A stretch of DNA of 64,000 bases, taken from Rheinheimera sp. A13L. GTDB lineage: Bacteria; Pseudomonadota; Gammaproteobacteria; Enterobacterales; Alteromonadaceae. The stretch lies in contig NZ_AFHI01000072.1 of NCBI RefSeq assembly GCF_000217935.1, positions 62,001 through 126,000 of the forward strand. Reading direction: 5' to 3'. Below are positions 41,673 through 50,595 of the stretch, in pieces; position 1 is the first letter of the stretch, and the number at the start of each line of letters is the position of its first letter. The notes beneath the pieces were generated by a model. The model searched no databases. It had not been told where the DNA came from and saw only the letters and a list, made by a program, of their open reading frames with translations. Position numbers and translations under genes: made by a program.

Positions 41673-44012
41673 TTAAAACTGCCAGGACAGACTCAGGCGG
41701 ACATCCCGACCCGGCTCTTTGTGACTGGCAAAGCCTTCCCAGATATCGCTGTAGTCAGCAAAACTGGAATGATCCCGATAGGCCTTATCAAAGGCATTTT
41801 TAACCATCAGACGCAGTCTGATATCGTCGTTAAAATCATAGTTGGCGTAAAAGTCATGCAGGATATAACCTGGCTTGCGTAGTGTTACCACCTCACTGAT
41901 GTCGCCACTGCTCACCGCATTGTGCAGGGCGACTATACCGTCCAGCTCCTGAATATGAGTAAAGAACCAGCCGATTTCCAGGCTTTCCAGCAAGCTGTAG
42001 CTAACGTCCAGGCTAAAGGTATCACCACGGGAGTTGCCTATAGCGCGCTGTTCGTAGCCTTCGATCTTAATACCATCATAAACAAGTGGCTGACCATTGA
42101 CTAAGGCCGGGGCCTGTAGCTTGGCAATATCAAAGGCGTTGAATTGTGCACTGTAGGCTGCCAGATTAACGATAGGGGCACCATTGGCGTCGAACGCATT
42201 GGTGGCCACATTAGGTTGGTAGTTGTACAACTCGCTGTTGTTATGCACATAGCTGGCGACAATACGCAGATCATCTTTTAGGTAACCAAGCTTTAGTTCT
42301 ACGCCGTCTGATTTAATGTCGCCAATATTACGCACGTTGGTACCACCAACCTCGAGGTTCATGGCATCGTGCAGAGTAGACTGGTAGGCTGCAATCTTGA
42401 ACATCAGGCCGTCCTGATTATATTCCAGGCCTACTTCGGTATTCTCCGCCTCTTCTGCCACAACATCAGGTTCGACACCGTTATAGTCGATGGTAAAGGT
42501 GTCGCCCACTTCTTTACCACGCAGCGCCTCTGCATAACCGGCAGTGAATTTCCAGTCTGGAGTCAGTTGCCAGGCCAGACCTATATTGGCACTGACACCG
42601 TCACTCTTGACTTCGATAGCCTCAGAGCTACGACTGAGGTAACTAAAGGTGCCATCCGGCCCAACGACCCGACCAACAGGAGTCAGGCTGTCAAAGTCGG
42701 CAACGACGAAAAAGCCGGCTTGAGCCACTTGCGGGAACTGTGCGGCAACGGCAGCAAAATTAGCCTGGTTCTCTGCATAAAACTTATGTGTCGTGTTCAG
42801 ACTGTAGTCGTCATAGCGCAAACCAAAGCTAAGCAGCAGAGTATCAGTGATATCCCAGTGATTCTGGGCATAGATACCCAGGACTTCGCCTGTTTCTTCA
42901 GCGTTCAACGGCTTCCCCAGGGTACCGGCTGAAGAACGTTGGTCGCGGTATTCCACGCCAACAGTGAGCGCATGGGCCCCCAAATCCAGGGTATTGCGGA
43001 TATCGCCGCCCTGGGTCTCGATTTGTCCCTGGTAAGGGTGCCAGGCGCGATTACCTTTCACCAGCAGTGATTGCTCTGTATCGTACAGGGTGACAGCCAG
43101 ATCCAGCAGATCCCCCTGATGAATGCCATAGTTGAACACTGTAGTGTTGCGTTCAGTTGCAATAGGATAGATAGGGTTACTTGGTGAAATCGGGAAATTA
43201 GGCTTGGAAGGGAAGCTCCCCTCTTCTTCGCGTGTTTCGTAGCTCAGAGACAGGTACTGACCATGGCTTAATTCACCGCTTAGTTTGATAAAATCCAGTT
43301 CCTGCCCGGTTTCGGTCGTTTGACGTACAGTATTGCCAGCTGCATCGGTAAATTCGTAAGCAATTTCGTTGCCGTCACCGTCTTTGTAGCTGTCGCTGTC
43401 TATTTTTACGTGGGAAGCCAGAATGCTCCAATTGTCACCGATACGGCCGTAACCTGTTGCACTGTATTTGTCAAAATTATTGGTACCACCGCCAATTTTC
43501 AGCATGCCGCCAAAACGCTCATCCTTGCCCAACAGATCATTGGCGTCTTTGGTCTTAAACCGGATAGCACCGCCAATGGCCCCTGAACCGGCGGTCGCTT
43601 CACCTGCACCAGCCTGTACCTCAACGCTTTTAAGCAGCTCTGGTTCAATAGACAGTCGGCCAATATGGTGAAACAAGGTGCCGGTTTGAGGCGCGCCATC
43701 AACAGTGACGTTAAGCATAGTGTCTTCAAAGCCACGAATGTATACCAACTGGGTGATACCCAGACCGCCACCACCTACAGTGACCGAAGGTTCAAGGCGG
43801 AATATGTCACTTAAGTCATTGGCCTGAATTTTGGCAATATCATCGGCAGTCACCTCAAAATTAGTAGCCGCACCTACCACAGAAATTTTCTCAATTTTCT
43901 GATGGTCCGCTGCTTGTTCTGCGTTTTGCGCTAAAGCAGAGTTGCTGAGCAGCGCCAGAGAAATGGCCAGCGGCAAAGCCGCAAGTTTTTTGCTTGTGTA
44001 TTCCATTGGCAA
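41673..44012 (-). CDS. TonB-dependent ferric-siderophore receptor
   Basis: A 779-residue outer-membrane receptor. A signal peptide (KKLAALPLAISLALLSNSALAQ) precedes a TonB-box-like region (KISVVGA), a plug domain (about 45-165; LVYIRGFEDTMLNVTVDGAPQ, GSGAIGGAIRFKTKD), and a 22-strand-type barrel ending in LSLSWQF with terminal Phe. The TTG at 44012 has the better-spaced AGGAA site; the ATG at 44006 is the alternative. A Fur-like box lies in the 150-base divergent region shared with the MATE gene. By position it is the probable importer for the petrobactin-type siderophore made by the next genes, which is an inference. Confidence 0.9.
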   Translation of the reverse strand: MPMEYTSKKLAALPLAISLALLSNSALAQNAEQAADHQKIEKISVVGAATNFEVTADDIAKIQANDLSDIFRLEPSVTVGGGGLGITQLVYIRGFEDTMLNVTVDGAPQTGTLFHHIGRLSIEPELLKSVEVQAGAGEATAGSGAIGGAIRFKTKDANDLLGKDERFGGMLKIGGGTNNFDKYSATGYGRIGDNWSILASHVKIDSDSYKDGDGNEIAYEFTDAAGNTVRQTTETGQELDFIKLSGELSHGQYLSLSYETREEEGSFPSKPNFPISPSNPIYPIATERNTTVFNYGIHQGDLLDLAVTLYDTEQSLLVKGNRAWHPYQGQIETQGGDIRNTLDLGAHALTVGVEYRDQRSSAGTLGKPLNAEETGEVLGIYAQNHWDITDTLLLSFGLRYDDYSLNTTHKFYAENQANFAAVAAQFPQVAQAGFFVVADFDSLTPVGRVVGPDGTFSYLSRSSEAIEVKSDGVSANIGLAWQLTPDWKFTAGYAEALRGKEVGDTFTIDYNGVEPDVVAEEAENTEVGLEYNQDGLMFKIAAYQSTLHDAMNLEVGGTNVRNIGDIKSDGVELKLGYLKDDLRIVASYVHNNSELYNYQPNVATNAFDANGAPIVNLAAYSAQFNAFDIAKLQAPALVNGQPLVYDGIKIEGYEQRAIGNSRGDTFSLDVSYSLLESLEIGWFFTHIQELDGIVALHNAVSSGDISEVVTLRKPGYILHDFYANYDFNDDIRLRLMVKNAFDKAYRDHSSFADYSDIWEGFASHKEPGRDVRLSLSWQF

Positions 44013-44032
44013 TAGATTTCCTGTGCTATATC

Positions 44033-44055
44033 ATAAATGATAATGGTTGTTATTT
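44033..44055. promoter_or_regulatory. Fur-box-like site between receptor and MATE genes
   Basis: TAAATGATAATGGTTGTTATTTG contains overlapping TGATAAT-type hexamers as in Fur operators and lies 20-40 bases from the receptor start. It is a weaker match than the site at 45563 but could control both divergent genes. Confidence 0.55.
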
Positions 44056-44160
44056 GCAGTGGCATTATAGGAATCGGCTACGTAAAGGGAATAAAATTTA
44101 CAATTGTTACATTTTCGTCAGCAAAAATTGATTATTGATTGGTATAGGGAAAGCGCATAA

Positions 44161-45534
44161 ATGATGAAATCACGCCACAGCAACCCAGCTCTTGAAGGTC
44201 CCATACTGCGTACTTTTTTTTACTATGTATTCCCTTCTATGATCGGCCTGGTGGCCCTCACCACTGCTAATCTGGTGGATGGCATATTTGTGGGGCATCA
44301 CGTAGGAGCCGAAGCACTGGCAGCCATTAGTTTGTTGCTGCCCTATTTCAGCTTGCTGATAGCCATTTCTTTGATGTTGGCAATAGGTGGTGCCGTTACT
44401 GTTGGTAAATATCTTGGGCAAAACGATAGTGCTATGGCTTCAGCACTGTTTAGCAAGGTAATGATGGTTACCCTGCTGCTGAACAGCCTCTTTGCTATCG
44501 CCAGTTACCTGGCTGAACCCTGGCTATTGTGGTTACTCAAGGCCCCACTTGAGGTGCAGCCCCTGATGCAGGAATATCTGGCGGTGATCCGCTGGGTATT
44601 GATCGGGCAGTTGAGCACTATGGTGCTGTATTATTTTGTGCGTATGGACGGTCATCCCGTATTGGGTACACTGGCACTGCTGGCAGGGGCTCTGACCAAC
44701 ATTCTTTTTGATGCTCTGTTCATTGTGCACTTGCAAATGGGATTGGCTGGGGCGGCTTATGGCACGGCAATAGCTCAGTTGTTACAATGTGCAGTGCTGT
44801 CCACCTGGTTCTTCAGTCAACGTCGACGTCTTCGTTTTTCGTGGTATCAGCAAAACTGGCGAAGGCTGTGGCAAACTGCCTACAACGGCTTTTCTGAGTT
44901 GATCAATGAACTCTCTGTAGGTCTGTTATTCCTGTTGCTTAACTGGTTACTTGTGATGCAGTTAGGTACAGAAGGGGTGGCAGCATTCAGCGTGGTAAAC
45001 TATCTGATGTTCCTCAGTGTCATGCTCAGTTATGGGGTGGCCGACGCCCTGCACCTGTTAGTCAGCCAGAATTATGGTGCCGGCAAAAGGCATAGGATCA
45101 GTCAGTTCCTGAATCTGTCTTTGCTGACCGCCTGCATATTGGGCAGCCTGTTGGCAGTCGCTTTGGCTTTTGCACAAAGTACTGTAGTCAATTGGTTTCT
45201 GGATGCTGGTGCAGAAACTGTCGCTCAGCTGTCAGGCGATATTATGTTGCTGATTTGGCCGCTGTTTCTGGTGAATGGCTGTAATATATTATTGAGTTGT
45301 TATCTTACGGCAGTACATCAACCCGGTGTATCAGCCACTCTGGCTTCTTGTCGTAGCATAGTATTGCCGGGCACAATGTTATTGCTATTTTACGCTTTGT
45401 TTTATCATTCATCAGTGTTCGACCCAGCCCCGGCTGACTGGTTATTCCTTATTGGGTTACCTGTGGCTGAATGGCTTTCCTTCCTGCTGGCCATGACTTA
45501 CGTCTGGCGTTTTCGACCTGCACGCTTGCTCTGA
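44161..45534 (+). CDS. MATE-family efflux transporter, probable siderophore exporter
   Basis: A 457-residue, 12-helix membrane protein. It begins GPILRTFFYYVFPSMIGLVALTTANLVDGIFVGHHVGAEALAAISL, the MATE N-terminal pattern, with the equivalent second-half repeat starting around LWQTAYNGFSELINELSVGLLFLLLNWLLV (about 240). Starts at 44161 or 44164. Known: MATE proteins export small molecules using sodium or proton gradients. Its place between the receptor and the biosynthetic operon, with Fur-like sites on both sides, suggests it exports the siderophore or an intermediate. This differs from the RND-type export described for Bacillus petrobactin. Confidence 0.88.
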   Translation: MMKSRHSNPALEGPILRTFFYYVFPSMIGLVALTTANLVDGIFVGHHVGAEALAAISLLLPYFSLLIAISLMLAIGGAVTVGKYLGQNDSAMASALFSKVMMVTLLLNSLFAIASYLAEPWLLWLLKAPLEVQPLMQEYLAVIRWVLIGQLSTMVLYYFVRMDGHPVLGTLALLAGALTNILFDALFIVHLQMGLAGAAYGTAIAQLLQCAVLSTWFFSQRRRLRFSWYQQNWRRLWQTAYNGFSELINELSVGLLFLLLNWLLVMQLGTEGVAAFSVVNYLMFLSVMLSYGVADALHLLVSQNYGAGKRHRISQFLNLSLLTACILGSLLAVALAFAQSTVVNWFLDAGAETVAQLSGDIMLLIWPLFLVNGCNILLSCYLTAVHQPGVSATLASCRSIVLPGTMLLLFYALFYHSSVFDPAPADWLFLIGLPVAEWLSFLLAMTYVWRFRPARLL

Positions 45535-45562
45535 AATGTAACAAATGTAAATTTAATTGCAA

Positions 45563-45581
45563 GATGATAACAATTATCATT
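45563..45581 (+). promoter_or_regulatory. Strong Fur box before the siderophore operon
   Basis: GATGATAACAATTATCATT contains the palindrome TGATAA-CAA-TTATCA (45565-45579), a very good match to the Fur consensus. It lies 48 bases upstream of the first synthetase start and should impose iron repression on the operon. Confidence 0.85.
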
Positions 45582-45628
45582 AACATATTGAGGAGTTCAG
45601 CAACGAGCGCAAGCTTCAGGAGTTATGC

Positions 45629-47497
45629 ATGGCATTTCAAGCCAGGCAAGTGGCAGATAATGCTTCCTTTCAGGCGTTTGTTAACGCTTATCTCAGAGAA
45701 ATTCAGCCCGGTGTCTGGCATTCAGCTGCCCTATGGCAAAGATGTACCGGACTGGAAACAGACGCACAGAGCCAGTACATCACAGAATTACAATTAGCAA
45801 AAACCGGACAAAGTCTGGCTATTGCAGTAGCTTATCGCTCGCTGGTCGGCAGACACAGGCTGATCGCTTGTTATCAGTTACAAGCTGGCAGTCTGGACTG
45901 GCAACCTATTGATTCTGTATCGGCCATTATGTTGCTTATTCAGGACATCTATGCCGCCCCTGCAGGCCAGACAGCAGTCAGTGATCAACAACTGGAACTG
46001 ACAGCCCGCACTCTGGAAAGTCACCAGGTCATGGCGCACTACCTGCAGGCAAGGTATGACGATCCTGCCCTGCACAGCACGCGTTTTATCGACTCTGAGC
46101 AGTCGATCCTATTTGGACACTGGCTGCATCCAACCCCCAAATCCCGTCAGGGCATGCATCGTTGGCAGCACACGCTTTATGCCCCTGAGCTGAAAGGACG
46201 CTTTAAGTTACACTTTTTCGCTGCTGCAGCGGATTTGGTGATACAAAATTCGGTGTTAGCGCAAAGCGCTGAACAAATAGTGGCCGACATCGCCAGCCGT
46301 GAAACCGACAAGGATCAACGTCAATATGCTGAACTGCTTCGTGCTCAGGGTAAAGTGTTGTTGGCCGTTCACCCGTTACAGGCACAATGGCTAGTTAATC
46401 AGGACCATATTCAACAACTGATTGCCGCACATAAACTGGTTGACATCGGGCCATTGGGGCCGCTGTTTACACCCACTTCGTCTGTGCGTACCTTGTATTG
46501 TGACGAGCTGAGTTACATGGTGAAGGTTTCCATTCCGGTCAGGATCACCAATTCTTTACGTATTAACTTGCACTACGAGCTTGAAGCCGGCGTGACATTG
46601 GCCAGGCTAATGACAGCCAACGGCTTTAGTCAGTGTCATGCTGATTTCCGTCTTATTCGTGATCCTGCTTACTTGTCACTGGCAATGCCACAGCAACAGG
46701 AGAGCGGTTTTGAATTTATCATCCGGGATAATCCGTTTTGTCAGCAAGCATCCGACACAGGGGGGGCTGGTGTCCAGTCGTTGGCAGCCTTACTACAGGA
46801 ACCGCTTCAGCCAGCAGAGCTATCCAGACTGGCCAAAATCATTACTCAGTTAAGCAAAAAACAGGGGACATCGCTGCAGCAAACCAGCATGGACTGGTTT
46901 ACGCGCTACTGGCAATGCGCCATAGCACCAGCCATTCAATTGTTTGATCAATTCGGTATTGCGCTCGAAGCACACCAGCAAAACTCACTACTGGAATTAA
47001 GTCATGGTTATCCGGCAGTTTATTACTACCGCGACAATCAGGGCTATTATCTGGCCGAATCTCATCGGGCTGAGTTGATCGACCTCGAACCTGGTCTGGA
47101 ACACTGTCCGAAGCTGTTTTACCCCGACACAGAGATTTTTGATCGGTTCAGTTATTATTTGATCATCAATCAGTTGTTTGCTGTGATCAACCGCTTTGGT
47201 CTGGATGGCCTGTTGTCTGAAGCTGTATTATTGGGAGAGACACGCAACAAATTGCTCAGCCTGTTGCCCCGCATGTCAATCCGCGGCAGTGCTTTGATTG
47301 AGTCTATGCTGTACCGCAAGACGATTCCCTGTAAAGGCAATCTGCTGACCAGAGTCGGGGACGTCGACGAATTGCAGGCTGATAACGAACTCGCTGTTTA
47401 CACCCGGATAACCAATCCTTTGTACACTGGGGCCAAGCTGTCCCGCCATGCCGACACTATCCGGAACGAAGCAGAGGTGGCGCTTGAGTCTGCCTGA
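45629..47497 (+). CDS. asbA: IucA/IucC-family NIS synthetase, AsbA-like
   Basis: A 622-residue NRPS-independent siderophore synthetase. The start is the ATG at 45629 with CAGGAG six bases before it. Family marks are the ATP-site AVHPLQAQW (about 246) and the conserved GIALEAHQQN (about 445) in the FhuF-like C-terminal part, with SVRTLYCDELSYMVKVSIPVRITNSLRINLHYE between. By order in a petrobactin-like operon it corresponds to AsbA, which joins citrate to spermidine; the exact substrates are an inference. It overlaps the second synthetase gene. Confidence 0.88.
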   Translation: MAFQARQVADNASFQAFVNAYLREIQPGVWHSAALWQRCTGLETDAQSQYITELQLAKTGQSLAIAVAYRSLVGRHRLIACYQLQAGSLDWQPIDSVSAIMLLIQDIYAAPAGQTAVSDQQLELTARTLESHQVMAHYLQARYDDPALHSTRFIDSEQSILFGHWLHPTPKSRQGMHRWQHTLYAPELKGRFKLHFFAAAADLVIQNSVLAQSAEQIVADIASRETDKDQRQYAELLRAQGKVLLAVHPLQAQWLVNQDHIQQLIAAHKLVDIGPLGPLFTPTSSVRTLYCDELSYMVKVSIPVRITNSLRINLHYELEAGVTLARLMTANGFSQCHADFRLIRDPAYLSLAMPQQQESGFEFIIRDNPFCQQASDTGGAGVQSLAALLQEPLQPAELSRLAKIITQLSKKQGTSLQQTSMDWFTRYWQCAIAPAIQLFDQFGIALEAHQQNSLLELSHGYPAVYYYRDNQGYYLAESHRAELIDLEPGLEHCPKLFYPDTEIFDRFSYYLIINQLFAVINRFGLDGLLSEAVLLGETRNKLLSLLPRMSIRGSALIESMLYRKTIPCKGNLLTRVGDVDELQADNELAVYTRITNPLYTGAKLSRHADTIRNEAEVALESA

Positions 47498-49295
47498 GTC
47501 TGTTGCGCCGGAGCAATCGATTTGCAGCCATCAGGCGCGATCCGGCTGCCCTCATCGTGCCCGGGTTATACGGCAACTCGTGGAGGCAGCACTATTTGAG
47601 CGGGTGTTGCCCTACCAGTACGATGGGAGTTGGTTTACTTTTCGTGCCGGTGCCCAGGCTTATCGTGCCAGGGGGAAACTGTCTGGCTTTGGCCGGGTGC
47701 GTCTGGCAGAGAAAGATATCTGGCAACTCAATGGCGGGCTGCAACATTCTGTGGATTTAGCCTCGCTGGTCCAGGCCCTGCCCGCAAGTGCAGGGGTTGG
47801 TGAGCGGCTGCTGCAGGAGCTGGAGCAAACCATAGCTTTTTGCCGCTGGAACCAGGAACATCTGAACCCGTCAGATAATCGTCGTGGCCTGAGCTATATT
47901 GCTCTGGAATCGGCCATCCATGAGGGGCACCCCTATCACCCCTGCTTTAAGTCTCGTACTGGCTTTAACTTTGCCGACCATGCCCAATTTGGGCCTGAAG
48001 CCGGCAACCCATTTCAGCTTTGCTGGCTGGCGGTACAACGGCACTATCTGGCTATTTATCTGGATTGCCCTGACGAGCAGGAATTTTGGTTGCGGGAACT
48101 GGGCCTGGCTACCTGGCAGCAACTGCAAGACGCCATGGCAGCACAGGACATAGGACTGACAGATTACGCCTTGTTGCCGGTACATCCCTGGCAGCTCAAA
48201 GCTCTGCAGGCGACCTTACAACAAGCTGTCGCGCAAAAGCATCTGATACCACTGGGTAGCGCCGGTGATTATTATCAGGCCAGCATTTCATTGCGTACCT
48301 TACTCAATGTCAGCCATCCGGATAAAGCGAATATTAAGCTGCCTCTTAATGTGGTGAACAGCTCTTCACTGCGCACTATTGAGCCTCATTCTGTGGGGAC
48401 AGCGCCGGTGTTGAGCCAATGGCTACAGAGGTTAATCAATCAGGATCCCTGGTTTTCACAATACACCACACTGGACATTCAGCATGAATACGCCGGTATG
48501 GTGCTGAAAGACGATGTCACTTGTGAGACTGACACAAAGGCCGAAAATGACTGGTTGCTACAACTGGCCCCTTCGTTAAGTGTTATTTTTCGCGACAGTC
48601 GCGCTATCCATGCCAGCCCCTTCACGGCAACCCCCTTTGTGGCATTGTCTCTGCTGGAAGCTGATGGCGACGCATTTATCGCGCCCTGGCTGCAACACTA
48701 TGGCATTCAGAACTGGGTACGTCGTCTGTTAGAGGTGGTGGTGTTGCCTGTCTGGCACTTGCTGGTGCGCCATGGCATAGCCCTGGAAACCCATGCACAA
48801 AACATGACACTGCTACACGATCATGGCTGGCCGCAAAAGCTGGTGCTGCGCGATTTTCACGAAAGCCTGGAGTTTGTCTGTGAGTTTCTGGCGGCACCAG
48901 AGCAACAACCGCATTTTGCCGCACTGCATCCAGACTATGTCCGGCCAGCACCGGATCGTTATTACTGGATGTCTTCTGTCGAAGCGCTACGGGAGCTGCT
49001 GGTGGATACCCTCTTTGTCTACAACCTGGCTGAGCTGGCTTATTTACTGGAGCAGCAGTTTGATTATCCGGAGTCACGTTTTTGGTTACAGCTGGATGAA
49101 GCATTAAGCAGTTACGCGGATACAGCAAAGGACTGGTCGGGCCGTCTGGCACAGCTGGATCTTTATCAGGCGCAGATCCAAACGGAATCACTGCTACGCA
49201 AAAAACTCAGTGGCCACTCGAACACGGAATTTCACCATACCATACCTAACCCCTTACATCAGATCCGCCGTGGAGCAAAACATGTTATATATTGA
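47448..49295 (+). CDS. asbB: IucA/IucC-family NIS synthetase, AsbB-like
   Basis: A 615-residue second synthetase, intact, with LLPVHPWQLKAL (about 245), LRTLLNVSHPDKANIKLPLNVVNSSSLRTI and GIALETHAQNM (about 447), the classical IucA/IucC motifs in a more conserved form than the first copy. The ATG at 47448 gives a 50-base overlap with asbA; a TTG at 47484 preceded by AGAGG would cut this to 14 and may be the true start. As AsbB it would add the second polyamine arm to the citryl intermediate. It overlaps the next gene by 14 bases. Confidence 0.88.
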   Translation: MPTLSGTKQRWRLSLPESVAPEQSICSHQARSGCPHRARVIRQLVEAALFERVLPYQYDGSWFTFRAGAQAYRARGKLSGFGRVRLAEKDIWQLNGGLQHSVDLASLVQALPASAGVGERLLQELEQTIAFCRWNQEHLNPSDNRRGLSYIALESAIHEGHPYHPCFKSRTGFNFADHAQFGPEAGNPFQLCWLAVQRHYLAIYLDCPDEQEFWLRELGLATWQQLQDAMAAQDIGLTDYALLPVHPWQLKALQATLQQAVAQKHLIPLGSAGDYYQASISLRTLLNVSHPDKANIKLPLNVVNSSSLRTIEPHSVGTAPVLSQWLQRLINQDPWFSQYTTLDIQHEYAGMVLKDDVTCETDTKAENDWLLQLAPSLSVIFRDSRAIHASPFTATPFVALSLLEADGDAFIAPWLQHYGIQNWVRRLLEVVVLPVWHLLVRHGIALETHAQNMTLLHDHGWPQKLVLRDFHESLEFVCEFLAAPEQQPHFAALHPDYVRPAPDRYYWMSSVEALRELLVDTLFVYNLAELAYLLEQQFDYPESRFWLQLDEALSSYADTAKDWSGRLAQLDLYQAQIQTESLLRKKLSGHSNTEFHHTIPNPLHQIRRGAKHVIY

Positions 49296-50580
49296 TGATA
49301 CCTTCTACGCCAGGCAGACATTAGAACAGCACTTTGCACATTTTGCCGGCATAGAGCAACTACAGGTGCCTGGTCGCCACATTGCGATCTGTGTGCCAGA
49401 TACGTTGCAGGGCCTGGCTCTGTGTCTTTACGCCAGAGAACACCAACTGTCAGTGTTGCCTGTTCATGCCAGTGCCCCCAGGGCTCTGGCTGAAAATTAC
49501 GCAGTGAAAGCAGGCTGTGATCTGCTGTTTTATGGCGGTCTCACTAGTCCTGTCAGTCTGCAACCAGCCGCCAGTGAACCCACTGAAGCCGGATTGATCC
49601 AGATGAGCTCAGGCACGACCGGCGCATCAAAATGTATCAAACGCAGCTGGTCAGACATTGCCATAGAAATCCAGAGTTACTGCCAACATTTCCCCGAGGC
49701 CCAGAGCATGACCCCTGTGGTGGCTTGTCCTGTCACCCATTCTTATGGATTAATTTGTGGTGTGCTGGTCGCACTGGCTCGTGGTCTGGAGCCACGAATT
49801 ATTACCAATATCAACCCTAAATTTTTACTGAAACAACTTCTGGCTACAGATAAGCCGCTGCTTTACACCTCACCCGCTATGCTCAGCACCCTTATGCCGT
49901 TTTGGCCCAAAGGCAGTCAGCTGCATGCCGCCATGATCTCCGGCACCTTAATGTCCGAACCGGCATTTCAGCGGGTACGGCCTGTGGTCACGCATCTGTT
50001 TCAACAATACGGCTGTTCTGAAGTGGGTTGTATCAGCCTGAACAGAGACACGCAAAATGCAATGGCTGTAGGCAGTATCTTGCCTCACATGCAGGTCAGC
50101 GCGGGGAAGCAATACGGTCAGCCTGAGGAAATTTGCGTGAGTCAACGGCAGCAACCTGATGCAGCACCTGTTCACACTCAGGATCTGGGATATTTCGCCA
50201 CAGCAGAGAATGCTGAGTTGCTGTTGCATTTTGTCGCCCGACAGGACGATACCATTATTGTGGCGGGCATGAATGTCTATCCACAGGACGTCGAAGATGT
50301 GGTTCTGTCGCATCCACAGGTACAGGATGCGGTGTTGTTTAAAGTCCCTGATGCACTGGCCGGGCAACGCGCCTGTTTGCAGTTTTGCTCTGAAGGTGCG
50401 CTGAGCGCTGATGAACTGCGGCGCTGGTGCTGTCAACAGCTGGCAGACTGGCAAGTACCACAGCTGGTGGAATCTGTACCTCAGATTGCGCGTCTGGCAA
50501 ACGGCAAGATCAATCGTAAACAACTTGCAGCCACCTGGCTGGCGTCACAATCCAGACAGTCAGCGCTGGTGGCTGAGTAG
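49282..50580 (+). CDS. asbC: Aryl-AMP ligase, AsbC-like (3,4-dihydroxybenzoate activation)
   Basis: A 432-residue ANL-superfamily enzyme. I start at the ATG at 49282 (GGAG six bases upstream); an earlier frame start at 49210 lies deep in asbB. The P-loop is IQMSSGTTGASKCIKR (about 107-122), with QYGCSEVGCIS, HTQDLGYF and the C-terminal hinge/lysine region VAGMNVYPQDVEDVV...ANGKINRKQL. It is short for an acyl-CoA ligase and close to AsbC (about 412), which adenylates 3,4-dihydroxybenzoate and loads it on AsbD. Substrate by context, not by binding-pocket code. Confidence 0.85.
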   Translation: MLYIDDTFYARQTLEQHFAHFAGIEQLQVPGRHIAICVPDTLQGLALCLYAREHQLSVLPVHASAPRALAENYAVKAGCDLLFYGGLTSPVSLQPAASEPTEAGLIQMSSGTTGASKCIKRSWSDIAIEIQSYCQHFPEAQSMTPVVACPVTHSYGLICGVLVALARGLEPRIITNINPKFLLKQLLATDKPLLYTSPAMLSTLMPFWPKGSQLHAAMISGTLMSEPAFQRVRPVVTHLFQQYGCSEVGCISLNRDTQNAMAVGSILPHMQVSAGKQYGQPEEICVSQRQQPDAAPVHTQDLGYFATAENAELLLHFVARQDDTIIVAGMNVYPQDVEDVVLSHPQVQDAVLFKVPDALAGQRACLQFCSEGALSADELRRWCCQQLADWQVPQLVESVPQIARLANGKINRKQLAATWLASQSRQSALVAE

Positions 50581-50595
50581 TAAAGAGAAATCAAT

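Noticed and set aside
48676-49191. 171-codon frame antisense to the second NIS synthetase
   Set aside because: Composition is Pro/Ala/Arg-rich as expected of a shadow, no ribosome site, and the sense strand encodes a conserved enzyme.
49948-50523. 191-codon frame antisense to the AMP ligase
   Set aside because: The opposite strand encodes the complete conserved C-terminal half of the ligase; the antisense protein has no recognisable feature.
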